NCBI RefSeq assembly: GCF_022201045.2
Contig: NC_068560.1
Coordinates: forward strand, 26,181,501-26,245,500
Origin: Citrus sinensis
Lineage: Eukaryota; Streptophyta; Magnoliopsida; Sapindales; Rutaceae
Reading direction: 5' to 3'
Length of the DNA: 64,000 nucleotides
Positions within the stretch are counted from its first letter, which is position 1, and each line of letters begins with the position of its first letter. The notes under the pieces were generated by a model, which was not told the DNA's origin, searched no databases, and was given only the letters and a program-made list of their open reading frames with translations. A program made the translations under genes and the position numbers. Positions 52,960 to 64,000 of the stretch are shown here, one piece after another.

Positions 52960-55900
52960 TAAATTTTATTACGGAACTCCACATTTGTCCAAACCATGCA
53001 TATGATCTTGGGGGCCAAATTTTAATAAAACTTTAGTATAACTGTATATGATCTTGGGAACCAAATTTAAAAAATGTTTGATTGCTGATGATGATGGTTA
53101 TTTATAATTAATAAAACATATAAACCGGATATGTGTTTAGCAATACATTTTTTTTTTTAATAGCAACACTCTTTGAATTTTAAAGTACTGTGTGCATAAT
53201 ACTTTATGAATTGATTATTGTAGCGTAGAACTTATAATATATTTTAAGAGATGTGACACAATTCATTAGATATTTATGTAATCACTTTTATGATTTACTT
53301 TCTAAAATTATTAGTGTAAAAAACACATTATTTTTTCAAGAATAAATAGGCGTATCTCATAACAAAATTTTCTTTATTTTTATAATTTATCGATAAAATG
53401 GCCAAAACCTGTTCACATTGTTTTCTTTTCTTCTTATTTATTTATTGCTATTATAGGACTTCCTTTTTTTTTTTCCTCACTTGGAAGACAGTACAAGTTT
53501 TAGGAAATGCCTCTCAGACATTTATGACGCTTGAATTTTAGAAACCAAAATGTAAATAGTTGTTATAATATAATACCGAAGAGGCCCTAATAAATATATG
53601 CATAAAATTTGCAATTCATGATTCAACCCCATTACATAGCTTTAGCAATTTAAACCTTGAGATTTTGGCAACAAAGCTGCGATGTGACTCTTCTTTAGCA
53701 ATCAATCAAAGCTTGGCGTGGCTTTATTTATTTGTTTCGTTGTCTAACTGTTTTTTGTCTTTATTGTACAGACGTTTACTAAAGTAGAAAGGTGGGGCTT
53801 TCAGCCTTTATTTAAGGGGACATCAATCATTCAGCAGTCATGGGCCATGATAGCAACGTAAAGCATTACCTCAATTTTCCTGCCCATCCCAAAAAGTCAC
53901 TTTCCCTTGAAGAAACTTTAAATCATCATGGAGAGATACTAGAAGAAAGCGCGAAGTGGGAGGAAACTATGAGGGTCAGTTTAGTAATATTATAATTTTA
54001 AAATGATTTCGCTAGTTGTGTGGTAAAAATAATTAATTGTGAAGAGAACCAGTCGAATGTTTGGTAAAATTTAATTTTAAAATTATTGTGAGTTTTAAAA
54101 GCAGTCGTATATATTTGATAAATCTTATTGTTAAACTATTATGAAAAAAATGATTGAGTTGAACATAATGTTGAATAAAATTTATTATTAAATACTATGC
54201 GGAGCACGTAATAAAGAAGATTACTTATAAATCATGATTCTTACACCAAAAACCTTAAATTGAAATACCTCAAATTTTATTAATCAAATCAACAAATCCA
54301 TAAATTTGATATTAAATATTTTCTCCCAAAGGGATAAATATTACAAAAGTTCCAAAAGTCTCTTATTCAGTTAGCAAAATTAAATAAATCTCTAACTTCA
54401 AAGATAAGCATGCTTCTCAAGAAAGCTACTCAATCTGCAAAAAGTAATGATTAAGGGTGAATCATCAAATTGGTGAGTAAAACCATTTCCAACGCACTAA
54501 GCTTATCAGGTATCAAAAATATTGCAAGCCTCCTTTTATCAAACCATATGTTGTAAATCATAAATTTCATAAAACGACTTATTACAACAAGATGACATAA
54601 AATTATATTAATTCAAAATATCAAAAGCATAGTTAATCATGGGAGCAAATCATATAACATGTATACAGAAAATAAAGTTAGCTAATGTCACACAGTGTCA
54701 CCTATACTTTCAGTAACTAGGACAGAAACAAAATTAAAATTAGAATATCGTATATATCTTCAGAACAAAAACCCAGTACTGATACATGACATATATATTG
54801 TATAATATGATTAGAATCAAAATCAAAATGACTGTGGATAATGAGCCAAAACATTTCAATTCATTTTTCATATGTAGAAACTTCCATGTAACACTTTGTA
54901 TTGTACGTGACATGCACTTCGGCCCTCTAGATGTGGCCCCCGCACAAATTTTCATAAGTAATCTTAATCATATATAGGAATCAAACATTCATATGAGATT
55001 CATAAAAGATCGTAATAAAGATTTAGACTTGCAAAATAAATTACATTCTAACAGTTTATAGACAATTTCATAAAAGATAATCTTTTAGCAAAATAAATTA
55101 TATATTAACAAGGCATATTTAATATTTTTTTAAACCACAAAAATAATAAAATTTTCAGATTTGAAAATATTTACATAAACTAATTTTGTAATGAAAATCA
55201 ATTAATTTTTAAGGAACTATAAAAATGTGTACTTATAGTAGTATTAAAATAATCATACATATCTAGTATATTAGAAATGAAATTACTTATAATAAAAGTA
55301 ATGATTTAAACAGACCTCTAACCCCTTAACAACCTCAAACACCTCAAACATCTTAAATAAATATAAGATTCAACTATTAACAACTTATTTGAAGAACTTG
55401 ATTTTCTAATTCATATCTTAGATTTATTGGGAGCAGCCTGATGCAACAAAATTCCCACGAATCTAAACTTGCCACGTTACCAACGTAGATGACAAGCTTT
55501 GTTCCTTTCCTTTTCATTGAATTAGGCATTCCCGCGCTATGTCACTCTACATATCGACTGAATTTTGTTCATTCAACATCATTGCATACTCCTTTAAACA
55601 AGGATAAAAAAAGAAAAGATATCCACCACAAATACAATGTGCCACTGGGGTCCTCTCTAAGTGCGTCCGGCATTTCACATCCGACATGATGGGGCACCTG
55701 GCACCCATGCAAGACATGAGTTATCCTGTGTTGTTAGTGCTCGAATTGAAACTTTAAAAATCAAATGACAGAGGACTACTATTGTATTACAAAAATGCCC
55801 TCTTCTTCCATCTAATCAATCAAACACATTCCTTCCATCTTGATTCCATCACTTCAAAGATTCAATTGCTTTAGCCACTCATAATAGGATTTCAATTCAG

Positions 55901-56603
55901 TAGTGATTTTGTTTTTGTACTAACTTCTTAACAAAGTTGTGATTGGTGGTTATTTGAATATAAATAACTGTTAAACTTATTATAATTTTTATCTTTTTTC
56001 TAGGCATCCACCATATAAACTTATCAAATCTATTTTTAAAAGAAAAAAACTCTCATATTCGCTATCATCTCTCTTGGTCTCTCTTTTTTCTTGAAGGTTT
56101 TATCTATTATTATCATAACCATAGAAAAAGAATTGATACTTCTTCATCATCCTCTATTAAGTACTGTAAAATAATTTCTTCTATGATTACAAAAGTAGAG
56201 TATAAAATATTTGAGAAAAGATAAAAACATAAAAATTAAAAGAAATTAGGGTTTTGGAAATTAGATTGACTAGACTGAATATTAATAGAAATATAAAAGC
56301 TATTTAACTTTTTAGGTCATTTCGTGTAAGGATAAAATAGATATTAACATAAAGTGATTAATAGGGACTGATAAAATATAACAACGGGGTCAAATATTAC
56401 TGATATAAAAAAATCTTTAACAAGATGAATATGATCCTTGTGTTTCACACAATTTATCCTTACGTTACATCAACTTCACTATAAAGCATTTTTGAATAAA
56501 ATGGGTGCATTAATTTCAACAAATTTGGATTGATGTTTTATATATTTTTTTTCTAGGATAAGACTGAAAAGTAGTCTCTCTAATGCATTCTATTATTATT
56601 ATA
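52960..56603. other. Long intergenic region, no gene supported
   Basis: AT-rich, with the gene 3 3' UTR at the left. A 51-codon frame at 53840-53995 (MGHDSNVKHYLNF...) and others near 55489 have no homology or splice support. Several stretches look like old inserts, but I found no matching ends. Confidence 0.45.
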
Positions 56604-57709
56604 GGGTGCGATTAACACACCGTATTATATTATACTGTATTGTATTATTTTAATGCAAGTGTATTGTACTATTTTGTATTCCATTAGCACTGTATTATAA
56701 TAGTACTGCACAATGTTTTTACTACAGTGTACTGTATTAATTTTTTGTGATTAATTAAATTATATATTTAGAAAATAATATTTATCAGTACTTAGAAAAA
56801 TACTAAATATAGAAATCTTAGATTTTAGAAATTTACCCTTTTTTTAGTATAAATGTTAAAAAAAATATCATAATTCTTCATACAGCTCAAAGCTTATGGC
56901 CTTAAATTTTTAGCAGCATAATATTTATTTTCCACTATTTTCCAAATATATGACCGGTGAAATAAAGACCGAGGTAAATAATTTAATTAAATAATCTTTA
57001 AATAATATAACAACATAAATAAATAGTTAAAACATATAAGATTGGTTCAAAACTCATCTTAGGATTATCAAATAAAAATTTATACATACCACAAGATAGT
57101 CATAATAAAGTGGTAAAATAGTTGTAACATATCCACTAGTAAAATGATTTTTTCTAAATAATTTAAGTAAGAGTTCTGTAGTATATGTAATAATATTTTA
57201 TATGATTATTTATATTATTATTATTATTATTAATTTCAAATTAATATTATTCAAATTTAAATATTTATTATTTGATATATTAAATTATTAAATAATAATC
57301 AATTTTTATATATTTATTACTATAATATAATTAAATAATGTAATTTTATGTTGTATTCTTATTTTTTATATTTTTTAAGTGTTTATTATTTGTTATGTAA
57401 ATTGATTAAATATTAATCAATTTTATATATTAATTGTCATAATATTTATTTAGCTATTTTTAATATCATATAAATTAAAATATAATGTAATATTATTGAA
57501 TAATAAATAATAAATTTATTAATTTGTATTAATAATTAAAATGTAAAAATATAAAATTATTATTATATTCAATTAAAAAAATTATATTTATTTTTTATTA
57601 TTTTAAAGTTAAAAAAATTAACTTCTAATGTAGCCACTTCTATAGCCAAACATGAGATTGTATTACTAATGCGATGCAACCTCATATATTGAGGAGTGCC
57701 AAATACCCC
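56604..57709 (-). mobile_element. Inverted-repeat element, about 1.1 kb (copy B of a family)
   Basis: Left end gggtgcgattaacac and right end, in reverse complement, ggggtatttggcac form imperfect terminal repeats. The body matches copy A (26929-27904) in the opposite orientation over nearly its whole length, with many substitutions and small gaps. It is non-coding and very AT-rich. The flanking triplet ata is present at both sides, but this is too little to prove a target duplication. Confidence 0.65.
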
Positions 57710-57991
57710 ATAGGGTTATAAAAGATTATTGTTGGATCTAAAATCCTCAAAAGTAGTCTCTCTAATGCATTCTTTTGCTATTATAATGGTTGATAGAATA
57801 ATGATTATGTTGAAAATTTATATTATTCATAGTTGTCCCTCCTCAGCAAATGTAGCCTAAAATGATAGAAAAACTTATGTACGTTAGGGATGACATCTTA
57901 ACATGTTAAGGTGGTGCACCCAAACAGATGAGAACCTGCTTTTGCTAGGCCTACTTGGTATTGTGATGGCACCATCGGTTTTAATGCTACA
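57710..57991. other. Short spacer between copy B and the copia element
   Basis: No feature recognised beyond a phrase shared with 56570-56600 (aagtagtctctctaatgcattct, repeated at about 57751-57773). That suggests a local duplication around copy B. Confidence 0.4.
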
Positions 57992-58240
57992 TGCTAACGA
58001 TAAGCAAGCTGGCAAGCTGTTAGCTATCGTGTCAAGTGAATTTGTAGCATGTGTGCTGGTTGTAACTAATTGCCATTTGGCAACTTATGATAGGTTATTA
58101 TTGGTAGTAAAGTTGTTAGTGAAGCTCAGCTGATATAAGTTAAGCTCAGAATACTCGTGTGAAAAGTTAGAAATTTCCAATAAAGTGAGAGCAAACAAAC
58201 ATAACCAATTTGAGCAATTGAGCATCGTCTTCGATTTCCT
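57992..58240 (+). repeat. 5' LTR of the copia element (approximate end)
   Basis: Shares with the 3' LTR phrases such as gtcaagtgaattt, gcatgtgt, ggcaacttatgatagg, agtaaagttgtt and gtgtgaaaagttagaaa. It has shorter internal parts than the 3' LTR. Confidence 0.75.
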
Positions 58241-59534
58241 TTTACTTTTTTTAGCCATTTAAACTCGATAGAACAAATTACCTTGTGTAGAGATCTTAAG
58301 TTCGTGTATTGATCAATTCCAATGGCCTTCAAGTTTTCATTAATTCTCAATGTCCAAATCAATTTCTCATTGAAATTGAAGGCGATTCACATAGATCTAA
58401 AGCTGAAAGTTCAAGACAACGCGAGAATCGTAGCTATACTGACTAGAAAAAAAGCTAACAATGGATGTTATCTTCTATGGTGGATAATGTGCTTATTATG
58501 ATGGTTCATTGTGACATTTCGCTCGAACGTTTGGAGAAGCTTGCAGAGATGCTCATGTCTCAGTCTAAAGCTCTTATATGCCTTTGAAAATGCAGATTCA
58601 AGCCACGAAGAAAGGAGCCTTTTTTTATCAGTGACTACTTCAACAAGATGAAGAAAATTGCAGACAGCCTTTGCTGTTGGCAGTAATCCTCTTCCGTCAA
58701 ATGAATTTATCATGCATTTATATACTAGCATAAACGAAAAATATGAGTTTCTTGTCATAAACATACTTGCTATGATGGAAAAAGATAATATCACTATTGA
58801 AGAATTATTTTCGTTGATGTTTTGTCGCGAGACTAGAATCGATATAAGTAAAAAAAAATGAAATTTTATATGATATGTCAGCTAATTTTGCTTAGGGAGA
58901 CATAAATAAGTTTAGTAATAACAATCAAAGGAGCTCAATGGTGGAAATTTTGGTGGATTTGATAATAATAAAAATGGATTTAATAGTGAGAGGGAAGTCA
59001 TTTGTCAAATTTATTTTATCCCTGGTCATGGAGCATTTAAGTGTAGAAATATGTTCGATCAGGACTTTATTCCTAGGTAAAAAAGAGGCGGTTTTAGGCC
59101 TAGAGATAGATTCTATTACAAAGGCTTCTCTGGTCCCTCTCCGAACAACTATAGCAAGGGTTTTGGTTTTCACAATTGAGTTGGCTTTGGGTTCCTTGAC
59201 AATATGGACCTATTTTTCAAGGCAATATTGCAAATCAGAATCCTAAATCCATGTATCCTTAAAGCTTTCTAACCCTTCAAGAACTACCAAGTTACTATTA
59301 TGGTAGATTTAGTATACCCAACACTCTTAAGGCAGAGTTGTTCTTATATTAGATTTTATACTCCCTCTGCTCCTCTAGCTAGTTATAGAGTTATTGTTGA
59401 TCTAGCTTGGTATATTAACTTAGTAGCAACCAATCACATCAACAAAGAAGAATGTGTCATTCACATCTTATTTTGCTTATTTTAGGACAGATAACTTACA
59501 TATAGGAAATGGTATGGCCTTAGATATTCAACAT

Positions 59535-60277
59535 TAGGGATGGCAATGGGGATGGTAGGGGAAGGGACTGATATCCCCGTATCCATCCTTGATATTTTGC
59601 ATATGTCCCCGTCCCCTCCTCATCCCCATTAGAATTGCTTAAAGGGATCTTTATCCCCTTCTGAATAATAAAAAAAGATTCCCAAGAGTCTCCGATTCTC
59701 GAAAATCTCTAAATAACTAACACATTTTTTATTTCTAAATTTGATTCAATCTATTAAAATAAAAAATTTAAATAAAAATAAAGTTTGATAATATATCTTA
59801 GTAAAATTTGGATGTTATAGCTTTAGCTTTTGCTTTAGTTTTTGTTTTATTTGATAAAAGTTAAAAATAAAAAAATTTTGGGCCAAGGCCTTTTGAATAA
59901 GACTTGATCAAATAGTAATTTAGGACTCCAATTTGTTAATTGAGCTAAAAACTTTCATAATATATTGTTATAAATATTTTGATATTTGTTATTTGTACTA
60001 ATATTTAATATTTTATAATTTAGATCTTATTACTTATTCATTAATATTTCCAAAAATAAAATTAGAATTAAAAATCAAATTGGTAAAATAGGAAATTGAG
60101 GAGGGGATGGGGATAAAAGCTCGTCCCCTTCCCTTCCCAAAAAAAGAAATTGGGTGAAAAAATCATTTTTGTCCCTTCCTCGAATAAGAAATTAGATATA
60201 AAATCATCTTCATATCCTCCCCAACTAGGAAAAAGCCCTAAGGGGTCCCGTCCCCATGAGAATTTCTGCCATCCCTA
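59535..60277. mobile_element. Non-autonomous hAT element (743 bp) inserted in the copia element
   Basis: Ends tagggatggcaatgggg and, in reverse complement at the right, tagggatggcagaaat. It is flanked by the 8-bp duplication ttcaacat (59527-59534 and 60278-60285). Its G/C-rich subterminal phrases (ggggatgg, gtccccgtcccctcc) are shared with the element at 24715-25703, so both belong to one family. There is no coding left. It landed in the copia element after that element was in place. Confidence 0.9.
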
Positions 60278-63200
60278 TTCAACATGTTGGGTATACTATG
60301 CAAAGTACATGCTTTGCAGCACAAATTTATCTTAGCAACATCTTTTATGTACCTACAATCACCAAAAACCTTTTAAATGTCTCCAAACTTCTTGCTGACA
60401 ATGATATTCTTATTGAATATTATAAAATCTTTTATTTCGTTAAAGCCAAGAAAACATGGATCATTTTCCTCAGGTGGATTCCTAGAGGAGGATTATATTA
60501 AGTTGAAGGTCTTGTTATAGTTTTTAATATTATAGTTTCTAATAATAACAGACCCAATATTTTTGTCTATCACTTTAGAATCTGTTTCTAATTCCAACAC
60601 TTTCAGCGCCAATGCTTAGTCACTTAAGTGTTTTTGAATGTATATAGTTTTACGAACAATTAATAAATGTAAACATTATTCAATTCAATAATGAAAATTC
60701 AAAGACCTTGTTTACTTTTTGTTCTAAGTCAGTTGACTATGATATTTGGTACAAGAGAATGGGTCATCATATTGTTCATGCTATTAAACAAATGAAGAAA
60801 CATCTTAATTCTAATTTTGATTTGAATAAAAATATTAAACCAAACTTTTGTAATGCAAGTCAGTTTGATAAATTCATATACAACACTTTCCCTCTACTGA
60901 AACTACCACCAATCAACTTTTAGAGTTTTGACAATATGATTTATAGGGACCATATCAACTCTTATCTTTTGAAGGCTGTCAATATTACCTTTCTATCTTA
61001 GACAACTTATTATGTTCACTTGGATCTTTGCTCTTATTACTAAATCCAAAGCCTTATAAACTTTTGCTGAGTTTCAACACAAGATAAAGAACAACATCAA
61101 TACTAAGATCAAATGTCTTCACACGTATTGGAGGAAAGTTTAGATTATTTACGTCTTATCATGCTGAATAAGGAATACAATTCAAGCATCCTTGTGCTTA
61201 CTTTCACCATCAAAATGGAAGAATTGAGCATAAACACATATAGAGTGGAAAGAAGACTTTCACTTTTAGTACAAGCACACTTACCATTAAAAATTTGGTG
61301 AAATGCTTTTCATACTACCACCCATCTCATTAATAGACTTCTTACACCCATTTTAGTGAACAAATCACCCTTTGAACTACTATTCAAAAAGAAACTTGAT
61401 TATTCAGTCATGAGAGTGTTTGGATGCGGTCATTTTCTTCATCTCAAAGTATATAGTCATCATTAACTTAAGTTCAGAACTAGTAGACGTATATTTCTTG
61501 CTTACCATTCACTCTATAAAGGTTATTTATGTTTTTGTTCTTTAAGAATAATCTACATTAGTAATCATGTTGTCTTTGATGAGTCTTGCTTCTTTTTTGA
61601 ACCCAGAGTTGATTTTTCTTTAGTTGATACTTCTTGTCCCTCTTTTTGTTATGGCACTCTTATTCTTTATTTTCATATGACTTTTTTTCTCCTTCTATAA
61701 TTCAACATGATAAGTCCAAATCTCAATCTTTAATAGTAACTATGTTCCCATCTTTTCTTTCTCCTCTACAATTGTCCATCTATTCACCTTTACATTCCAT
61801 CTCTCCACATACAAAACAAAGCTCTTTACTAGTTCATCAATTAACTTTTTACAATTCTCTATCCATGGTCATTCAATGATCACCATATCTAAAGCAAGGA
61901 TTTTCAAATCTAAACCTATATAGCTGCTTGTTTAATCAAACCAATAGATCTTTTAAGTGTTTCAGTTGTAATAATAGATTCCAAGTGGCATAATGTCATG
62001 AAAGAAGAATATCAAGCCCTAACGAATGACAAAACTTGGATTCTTGTTCAGCCTACTCATCTTTTTACAGTAGTTAACAATAAGTGGATTTTAAATCGAG
62101 CCATGTAGCGAAGGAATTTCATCAAAGTCAAGGGCTGGACTAAAATGAAATATTCAATCTATTTGTTAAATCTTATACCATCAGAGTAATTTTGAGCCCA
62201 ACTGTGCTAAATTATTAGATGCTGAGACAAATTGACATCAATCATGCATTTATTAATGGTTACTTGACTGAAGAAGTTTATATGTAGCAACCAGAGGCTT
62301 TATAGATAACATCAGACGTAATCCTATTTGTAAATTACATAAAGATTTATGTCCTAAAGCAAGCCTCTAAAGCATGGTTTGACAAACATAAGATGGTACT
62401 TACAACTCAGTTGGACTCACTCTAGATCAAATATCTCTTTATTTTCAAGAAAGTTCAGGGCTATTTGCTATTTGCTCTTGTGTATGTAGATGATATCATC
62501 ATCACATGTTAAAAAACTTAGCTAATACAACAGGTCATTAGTGATTTGCAGTATGCTTTTACACTCAGATCTTATTATTTCTTGGGTATTCAAGTCACAA
62601 AGAGTCAATTAGTACTCAATCTCTATCAATCCAAGTATTTACTTGACTAACTTGGCAAAGCAGAAATGCAAGATAGCACACCCAGTTTAACTCCTATAGG
62701 TTCTGAAGTTTCTCTCACCAAGACTGACAATGATTCTTTTTCTAATATTCCTATATAGAAGCACTATTAGAGCACTTCAATATGTCACATTGACTAGAAC
62801 TAAGATTGGTTTTCTAGTCAACAAACTCGTTCAATTCCTCACATCTCGAACCATTAATTATTAGCAAGCTTGTAAAAGGGTTCTCAAGTATCTTAAAGGC
62901 ACCATTCACCTTCGCTTGAGCTCTATCATTATGGTAGGTTGCAGATAGATTACTTCAGTAATACAGATTGGTAGGTGATAGGGATGACACAAGATCGGTT
63001 GCTGATTACCATGTGTTTGTTGGTCCTAACTTGGTATCATAGTGCTCTAAAAAGCACGCTATTGTCTTCGATCGAGTATTGAGTCTGAGTATATAGCCTT
63101 AGCAATGGCTACCTCAGAGGTATTCCTCTGAGATTGTTCTTCTTGTTCCTTCCATTCCAGTCATTTGATAACAAAAATACCACAACCTTGCCATGTAATC

Positions 63201-63398
63201 CCAAGTTTCATTCCAACACAAAAAATATTGAATTAAACGCTCATTTTATTAGGGAAAAAATTTCTCTCAATAGTCTTCAAGTTTGTTATGTTTCCAGCTC
63301 TGATCAAACTACATATATTCTTGTCAAGGCATTGACCTATTATCCTTTCTGTTACTTGCGAGACAACCTTACTTTACTAGGATGAGCTTGAAGGGAGA

Positions 63399-63672
63399 TG
63401 TCAAGGATAAGCAAGCTATAAGTTGATATGTCAAGTGAATTTATAGCATGTGTATTAGTTGTGAATTGCCATGTGGCAACTTATGATAGGATGTTATTAG
63501 ATTCTGGTGGTTATTATTAGTAAAGTTGTTGATAACTTTACTAATTCTCAACTTATTATTAGTTTGAGCTCAAAATTCTTAGTGTGAAAAGTTAGAAAGT
63601 AAAATCTAGATCATTATATTTATTTTCTCTCTAATTTTCTCAATTTCCAAACATAGTTGCAATTTTCACACT
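63399..63672 (+). repeat. 3' LTR of the copia element (approximate end)
   Basis: Starts TGTCAAGGATAAGC just after the purine tract. It is longer than the 5' LTR because of extra AT-rich sequence near its middle and end. Just beyond it, tggtatcattg (about 63675) resembles the Met-tRNA primer-binding site usual in copia elements. Confidence 0.75.
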
Positions 63673-64000
63673 ATGGTATCATTGTTTTAAAAATTAAGAA
63701 TTAGTCAATTCCTTCAAATCTGCCAAATGATAAGTTCTTATTTGTTTGGGCCCACCAACTACAAGTTTTCCAAATTAGTAAACTCTTACAAGTTTTTCTT
63801 TTACCTATATCCCAATCGATAAATGTCGTGTGCTTCCTGTCATGAAATTAATTGGTGAAGCAAACAAACAATTAAAGTAAAAATTAAGAAAATTAGGACA
63901 CGAAAATTTACGTGGTTCGACTTTTAACCTACGTCAAAAGGCAAAGATAGAATAATAAAATTTTACTAGTGAAAGTACTGAAGTATTTTAACTCACTATC
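63673..64000. other. Right edge of the window, repeat-like
   Basis: Begins with a primer-binding-site-like phrase. After about 63880, acgaaaatttacgtggttcg is a phrase I associate with plant repeat elements. No gene is supported, and the feature runs off the window. Confidence 0.35.

Larger units (their letters stand above)
57992..63672 (+). mobile_element. Ty1/copia LTR retrotransposon, old and broken, about 5.7 kb
   Basis: Two related direct repeats bound it: a 5' LTR from 57992 to about 58240 and a 3' LTR from 63399 to about 63672. A purine-rich tract (gaagggaga) lies immediately before the 3' LTR. Between them, in the plus direction, are remnants in the copia order: a gag-like region, integrase-like pieces (about 60700-61450), reverse transcriptase pieces with the YVDD motif (about 62480) and an RNase H end (to about 63390). 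It is heavily broken with many lesions, and the LTRs differ by many substitutions and gaps, so it is an old insertion. A 743-bp hAT-type element sits inside it. Confidence 0.85.

Noticed and set aside
53840-53995. 51-codon ORF MGHDSNVKHYLNF...
   Set aside because: Short, no homology that I recognise, no conserved context; chance is a fair explanation.
55489-55689. 66-codon ORF on plus
   Set aside because: No homology, no gene signals; likely chance.

Overview
This is a stretch of plant nuclear DNA. Genes have many short introns with GT-AG (and a few GC-AG and AT-AC) borders, intergenic DNA is AT-rich and full of transposon debris, and the proteins are typical of eudicots. Gene content and order match what I recall of the Arabidopsis block around GSH2 on chromosome 5 (ERD6-like SFP1/SFP2, a DMP gene, GSH2, a Tim44-like/mL45 gene) and its duplicate on chromosome 3 (ERD6-like genes next to a phosphoglycerate-mutase-like gene). 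A woody rosid such as Citrus is my guess for the species; this is inference only.

Layout. 1-2.0 kb: the end of an old Ty3/gypsy element (minus strand) with a 4 x 56-bp repeat in its LTR. 2.3-4.3 kb: a decayed L1 LINE. 4.68-5.58 kb: a non-autonomous hAT element with a perfect 8-bp target duplication. 6.0-10.5 kb: a mitochondrial mL45/Tim44-like gene. 11.4-12.0 kb: a lysine-rich protein of unknown function. 12.6-17.2 kb: glutathione synthetase (GSH2), with a likely U12-type AT-AC intron. 17.9-19.5 kb (minus): a DUF1068 membrane protein. 20.9-23.4 kb (minus): a histidine-phosphatase (phosphoglycerate-mutase-like) gene. 24.7-25.7 kb: a hAT element keeping its dimerisation domain. 26.46 and 28.34 kb: tRNA-Ala(CGC) and tRNA-Ser(UGA). 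26.9-27.9 kb: a 1-kb inverted-repeat element with a sister copy at 56.6-57.7 kb. 28.5-29.7 kb: a LINE fragment and a tRNA-derived SINE. 30.7-31.6 kb (minus): a FANTASTIC FOUR (FAF) protein. 35.5-35.9 kb: another LINE 3' end. 36.2-36.9 kb (minus): a DMP (DUF679) membrane protein. 37.6-53.0 kb: three ERD6-like sugar transporters, one on minus and two in tandem on plus. 58.0-63.7 kb: an old Ty1/copia element with a hAT-type element inside it.

Most notable: both plus-strand ERD6-like genes carry two tandem, mutually exclusive first exons, each with its own ATG, conserved upstream sequence and a donor of the same phase, feeding one shared 17-exon body. The whole twin-headed unit was then duplicated. 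This would give each transporter two N-terminal tails, the part known in this family to steer sorting to the vacuole membrane. The other points worth checking are the AT-AC intron in GSH2, a GC donor in the last intron of the third transporter, and the conserved gene block itself. No CRISPR or bacterial-type system is present.
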